Shown here: positions 7,045 to 9,562 of the stretch, piece by piece
Position numbering within the stretch: position 1 is the first letter of the stretch
How the letters are laid out: the number at the start of each line of letters is the position of its first letter
Origin: Gammaproteobacteria bacterium
Lineage (GTDB): Bacteria; Pseudomonadota; Gammaproteobacteria; Burkholderiales; Burkholderiaceae_E
DNA length: 9,562 bases
Assembly (NCBI GenBank): GCA_030425615.1
Contig: JAUIAI010000044.1
Coordinates: 1 to 9,562, forward strand
Reading direction: 5' to 3'
Translations under genes and position numbers: made by a program
The notes under the pieces: generated by a model
What the model was told of the DNA's origin: nothing
Seen by the model: only the letters and a program-made list of their open reading frames with translations
The model's database searches: none

Positions 7045-7503
7045 TCACGGCCGGCGTCTGTACATGCCCATGCCCTTCACGCGCATCACCACCTCGCGGT
7101 GCTGGTTGAGCACGTCGTGCTCGCTCCAGATCACCCCGCGGTCCGGTTTGGATCGCGACGGCCGGGCATCCACCACCGTGGAGCGCACGGAGAGGACGTC
7201 GCCGGGCCGGACCGGTGCCAGCCATCTGATCTCGTCCAGACCGGGCGATCCCATGCTGGCGACCCGCGAGATGTAATGGTCGACCATCATGCGCATCATT
7301 ACCGAACCGGTCATCCAACCGCTGGCGACGAGACCGCCGAAGTGACTCTCGCGTCCCGCCGACTCGTCCAGGTGGAACGGCTGGGGGTCGTACCGGCCTG
7401 CGAACTCGACGATCTCCTCCGCCGTCACGGGATACTGTCCGTACTCGAGCACCTCGCCCACGGGGTAGTCGTCGAAGAAGCGTTCTTTCGGTTCGATGGC
7501 CAT
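7045..7503 (-). CDS. MaoC-like hot-dog fold dehydratase
   Basis: A 152-residue protein, the usual length for single-domain MaoC/PhaJ-type (R)-specific enoyl-CoA hydratases. These add water across the double bond of enoyl-CoA thioesters in the cytoplasm. The hydratase-2 signature is present: FAGRYDPQPFHLDE at 34-47, with Asp39 and His44 as the catalytic pair, followed by FGGLVASGWMT (55-65), the central hot-dog helix region. The later segment LDEIRWLAPVRPGDVLSVRSTV is the typical strand pair of this family. I chose the ATG at 7503; an in-frame TTG at 7557 would add 18 residues with no family character. No strong Shine-Dalgarno precedes the ATG. The gene stands alone on the minus strand, divergent from apt and convergent with the patatin-like gene, so its pathway (fatty acid or branched-chain acid metabolism) is not indicated by neighbours. 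Confidence 0.9.
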   Translation of the reverse strand: MAIEPKERFFDDYPVGEVLEYGQYPVTAEEIVEFAGRYDPQPFHLDESAGRESHFGGLVASGWMTGSVMMRMMVDHYISRVASMGSPGLDEIRWLAPVRPGDVLSVRSTVVDARPSRSKPDRGVIWSEHDVLNQHREVVMRVKGMGMYRRRP

Positions 7504-7573
7504 GGGCTGTCTCTGCAGAGGTGGGGCGGGCCGCAGGGACGGATCCCCTGCATGCAACGCGTCGGCGCCGGAG

Positions 7574-7579
7574 ATGATA
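7574..7579 (-). promoter_or_regulatory. Candidate -10 box of the MaoC-like gene
   Basis: On the minus strand this reads TATCAT, five of six matches to the sigma-70 -10 consensus, about 70 bases upstream of the ATG at 7503. The -35 position reads ATTCCG or TTCCGC, a poor match. It lies in the 163-base gap between the divergent MaoC-like and apt genes. Confidence 0.3.
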
Positions 7580-7629
7580 GCGGCACGCGGGACCGGCGGA
7601 ATCTTCGGCGGCCTGTCGGCCGCTGCCGG

Positions 7630-7635
7630 TAAACT
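7630..7635 (+). promoter_or_regulatory. Candidate -10 box of the apt-hslR-SDR operon
   Basis: TAAACT, four of six matches to the -10 consensus, lies 31 bases before the apt ATG at 7667. No clear -35 box is present at 16-18 bases upstream. It is the best AT-containing hexamer in the right half of this divergent gap. Confidence 0.25.
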
Positions 7636-7666
7636 GCACGCGTCTTCCGGTCACGCGAGCCCATCG

Positions 7667-8230
7667 ATGTCCGCTGTGCCTTCCCCGATCGTCGATCCCG
7701 ACTGGCTGCGCCGTCAGGTGCGCACCGTGCCGAACTGGCCCTCCGAGGGGGTCATGTTCAGAGACATCACGCCGTTGCTGCGTGATCCACGTACGCTGCG
7801 GGTCCTCGTCGATGCCTTCGTACACCGCTACATGGGCGCCGGCCTGGATCTGGTCGCCGGCATCGATGCCCGCGGGTTCATTCTCGGATCCATCGTGGCC
7901 TACGAACTGAATCTCGGTTTCGTGCCCGTGCGTAAGGAAGGCAAGCTGCCCTATACGACCGTCAGCGAGAGCTATGCGCTCGAATACGGCAGCGCCACGG
8001 TGGAGATGCACGAAGACGCCTGCCGACCGGGTGACCGCGTCCTGCTGATCGACGATCTGATCGCCACGGGCGGCACGATGCTTGCGGCGACCAAGCTGCT
8101 GAACAGGCTCGGAGCCCGGGTCTTCGAAGGGGCGGCCATCATCGATCTGCCGGGGCTCGGCGGCTCGCGCCTGCTGCGGGAGGCGGGTATCGAACTGTTC
8201 ACGCTTCTGCAGTACGACGATGAAGACTGA
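7667..8230 (+). CDS. apt: Adenine phosphoribosyltransferase
   Basis: A 187-residue cytoplasmic purine-salvage enzyme that makes AMP and pyrophosphate from adenine and PRPP. Family signposts are in order: the N-terminal VRTVPNWPSEGVMFRDITPLL (starting near 18, hood region), GIDARGFILG at 65-74, the catalytic flexible loop RKEGKLPYTT at 89-98, and the PRPP-binding loop VLLIDDLIATGGTM at 125-138 with the two acidic residues Asp129-Asp130. Length is close to the usual 170-185. The start is the ATG at 7667; the frame is open further upstream to 7496, but that stretch overlaps the divergent MaoC-like gene and has no homology. No strong Shine-Dalgarno is seen, which is the weakest point of the start call. 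The stop TGA at 8228-8230 shares its A with the hslR ATG, so the two genes form one translational unit. Confidence 0.96.
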   Translation: MSAVPSPIVDPDWLRRQVRTVPNWPSEGVMFRDITPLLRDPRTLRVLVDAFVHRYMGAGLDLVAGIDARGFILGSIVAYELNLGFVPVRKEGKLPYTTVSESYALEYGSATVEMHEDACRPGDRVLLIDDLIATGGTMLAATKLLNRLGARVFEGAAIIDLPGLGGSRLLREAGIELFTLLQYDDED

Positions 8231-8673
8231 TGAGTGACGCCGATCGCCCCGCCGTGCGGATCGACAAGTGGTTGTGGGCGGCACGTTTCTTCAAGACGCG
8301 TGGCCTCGCCCAGACGGCCATCGAGAACGGCCGGGTCCTGGTCGGGGGCGAACGGGTCAAGCGTGCCCGCACCCTGGTGGGCGGCGAACTGCTCAGCGTG
8401 CGCACCGGTGATGTCGAACGCCAGGTGAAGGTGCTCGGTCTGTCCGAGCAAAGGGGCCCGGCGCCGGTCGCGCAGCAGCTCTACGAGGAGACCCCTGAAT
8501 CGGTTCAGCGCCGTGAGGCTGCGCGCCGTGACCGTCGGGTGTTCCTCGATCCCGCGGCGGTGATCGCCGCGGGTCGACCCACCAAACGGGACCGCCGGCG
8601 TCTGGAGCAGTGGCAGCGCGGCGAGCAGGACGAGGACACGCAACCGGACACCCGGATCAGGAGCGAATCATGA
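8230..8673 (+). CDS. hslR: S4-domain RNA-binding heat shock protein 15
   Basis: A 147-residue basic protein matching Hsp15, which binds stalled 50S subunits that still carry a nascent chain and helps recycle them after heat stress. The S4 RNA-binding domain occupies about residues 9-70: VRIDKWLWAARFFKTR, then AIENGRVLVGGERVKRA and GELLSV. The C-terminal half is strongly charged, with RREAARRDRR and GRPTKRDRRRLEQW, as in the family's extended helix; it is a little longer than the E. coli protein (about 133 residues). The start codon overlaps the apt stop by one base (TGATG), and its own TGA overlaps the next start as ATGA, so expression is tied to apt and to the SDR gene. YaaA/YlmH-like S4 proteins are alternatives, but the DKWLWAARFFKTR opening and the basic tail favour HslR. 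Confidence 0.93.
   Translation: MSDADRPAVRIDKWLWAARFFKTRGLAQTAIENGRVLVGGERVKRARTLVGGELLSVRTGDVERQVKVLGLSEQRGPAPVAQQLYEETPESVQRREAARRDRRVFLDPAAVIAAGRPTKRDRRRLEQWQRGEQDEDTQPDTRIRSES
8659..8663 (+). promoter_or_regulatory. Shine-Dalgarno of the SDR gene (decides ATG start)
   Basis: AGGAG ends 6 bases before the ATG at 8670, inside the 3' end of hslR. It favours this start over the in-frame GTG at 8610, which would add 20 residues (AARRAGRGHATG and so on) lacking SDR character. Confidence 0.75.
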
Positions 8674-9431
8674 GCACGGACACCCGGCGGCAGGTCATGT
8701 TGATCACGGGGGGCGGGCGCGGAATCGGCGCCGCCACCGCTGAACTGGCGGCCGCGCGCGGATACGACCTGGTGCTGGCCTACCGGGCCGACGCCGCCGC
8801 TGCAGAAAGCGTGGCCGAAGCCGCCCGTTCGGTCGGCGCGCGTGTGGAGGTCGTACAGGCCGATGTGTCCGAAGAGGCCTCGGTGCTTGCCCTGTTCGCC
8901 CGTCTGGACGAGGTCTTCGGTCGTCTGGACGTGCTCGTCAACAACGCCGGTGTCCTGGACCGCTCGCAGCCGTTCGTCGAATACACCGCCGAGCGCATGA
9001 AGCGCATCTTCGAGACGAATGTCTTCGGGGCGTTCCTGGTGGCCCGGGAGGCCGTGCGCCGCATGTCGACCGCCGCAGGAGGCCGGGGTGGTTCGATCGT
9101 GAACGTTTCGTCGGCCGCCGCGCGCATGGGTGCCCCGAACGAGTACGTCGACTACGCCGCGAGCAAGGGCGCCATGGATTCGATGACGCTCGGCCTGTCC
9201 AAGGAACTGGCGCCACTGGGCATTCGCGTGAATGCGGTGCGGCCCGGGCTGATCCACACGGACATTCATGCCAGTGGGGGCCGTCCGGATCGCGTGGAGG
9301 CTCTGAGCGCGCAGGTGCCCATGGCGCGGGGCGGCACGGCGACGGAAGTGGCAGAGGCCATCGTGTGGCTGGCCTCGGGCGCTGCCTCCTACACCACGGG
9401 TGCGCTGCTGGACGTCAGTGGCGGGCGCTGA
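8670..9431 (+). CDS. SDR-family NAD(P)-dependent oxidoreductase
   Basis: A 253-residue classical short-chain dehydrogenase/reductase. The Rossmann cofactor motif is TGGGRGIG (13-20), followed by the adenine-ring Asp65 in QADVS, NNAG at 91-94, active-site Asn117, and the catalytic Ser148, Tyr162 and Lys166 (YAASK). The PGLIHTDIHASGG stretch and a C-terminal VSGGR end are typical of YgfF and 3-oxoacyl-ACP reductase-like members. An arginine at 39 (LAYRAD) where NADPH enzymes often have a basic residue hints at NADP(H) preference, which is an inference. It is the third gene of the apt-hslR unit, entering through an ATGA overlap. The substrate is unknown: sugar, 3-oxoacyl thioester or other carbonyl compounds are all possible, and neighbours give no guide. 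Confidence 0.93.
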   Translation: MSTDTRRQVMLITGGGRGIGAATAELAAARGYDLVLAYRADAAAAESVAEAARSVGARVEVVQADVSEEASVLALFARLDEVFGRLDVLVNNAGVLDRSQPFVEYTAERMKRIFETNVFGAFLVAREAVRRMSTAAGGRGGSIVNVSSAAARMGAPNEYVDYAASKGAMDSMTLGLSKELAPLGIRVNAVRPGLIHTDIHASGGRPDRVEALSAQVPMARGGTATEVAEAIVWLASGAASYTTGALLDVSGGR

Positions 9432-9521
9432 CGCCGCGGATCCGCTGCGCGCCGCGCGGAACTCCCTGCTTCCGGAGGGGAAGGGCGCACGGCTCTGACC
9501 AACGCCCCGGCACCGCGGGCC
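9432..9521. other. Convergent gap between SDR gene and ssb
   Basis: These 90 bases hold the palindrome GCGGATCCGC at 9436-9445 and a short possible hairpin CTTCC-GGAGG-GGAAG near 9469-9483. No T tract follows either element on either strand, so a terminator is plausible from the tail-to-tail arrangement but not shown by sequence. Confidence 0.4.
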
Positions 9522-9562
9522 TCAGAACGGGATGTCGTCGTCCATGGCGTCGAAGTTGGGGG
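9522..9562 (-). CDS. ssb: Single-stranded DNA-binding protein, C-terminal tip only
   Basis: Reading the minus strand from the right edge, the last 12 codons give PNFDAMDDDIPF and then TGA (9522-9524). The acidic tip DDDIPF is the hallmark of bacterial SSB: it ends the disordered C-terminal tail and docks partner proteins such as exonuclease I, RecO, PriA and the chi subunit of polymerase III. The rest of the gene, with the OB-fold domain, lies beyond the window, so only the tip supports the call. The gene converges on the SDR gene. A second SSB paralogue or a PriB-like protein would not be expected to end this way. Confidence 0.85.
   Translation of the reverse strand, partial: PNFDAMDDDIPF

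Noticed and set aside
6827..8284. A 485-codon minus-strand frame spanning MaoC, apt and the start of hslR
   Set aside because: It covers the MaoC-like gene in the wrong frame and apt in antisense. No domain is visible, and three well-supported genes occupy the same bases.

Overview
The window is compact, GC-rich bacterial chromosome (roughly two thirds G+C by eye). The gene content suggests a proteobacterium, most likely a gammaproteobacterium: a bacterial-type GltD, an Hsp15 (HslR) homologue directly downstream of apt, and an SSB ending in the canonical acidic tip DDDIPF. I see no IS element, integrase, phage gene, CRISPR array, tRNA or rRNA. It reads as ordinary core chromosome with a small accessory pair in the middle.

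Layout, left to right. (1) 1-1335 (+): most of gltD, the glutamate synthase small subunit, cut off at its 5' end by the window edge. (2) A 44-base convergent gap carries a strong hairpin, a probable shared terminator. (3) 1380-4245 (-): a two-gene operon in which a WalW/NodB-like polysaccharide deacetylase is transcribed first and overlaps by 29 bases a NodU/CmcH/TobZ-type carbamoyltransferase. The pair most likely modifies a sugar, surface glycan or secondary metabolite. (4) 4246-4522: a divergent regulatory region with the most AT-rich patch in the window and a perfect 6+6 dyad. (5) 4523-6953 (+): an amidase-signature hydrolase, translationally coupled to a patatin-like phospholipase whose reading frame is broken near 6160-6167. 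(6) 7045-7503 (-): a MaoC-like hot-dog dehydratase. (7) 7667-9431 (+): a tight operon apt - hslR - SDR oxidoreductase, with 1-base and 4-base overlaps. (8) 9522-9562 (-): the last 12 codons and stop of ssb, convergent with the SDR gene and running off the right edge.

How the genes relate: gltD serves nitrogen assimilation, apt serves purine salvage, hslR serves ribosome rescue, and ssb serves replication and repair; these are housekeeping roles. The deacetylase/carbamoyltransferase pair is the least predictable unit. The most concrete anomaly is the patatin frameshift. The junction sequence is what would be left if a short segment (3k+1 bases) had been lost between two copies of an 8-base direct repeat. 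I do not see convincing evidence of a wholly new biological system.
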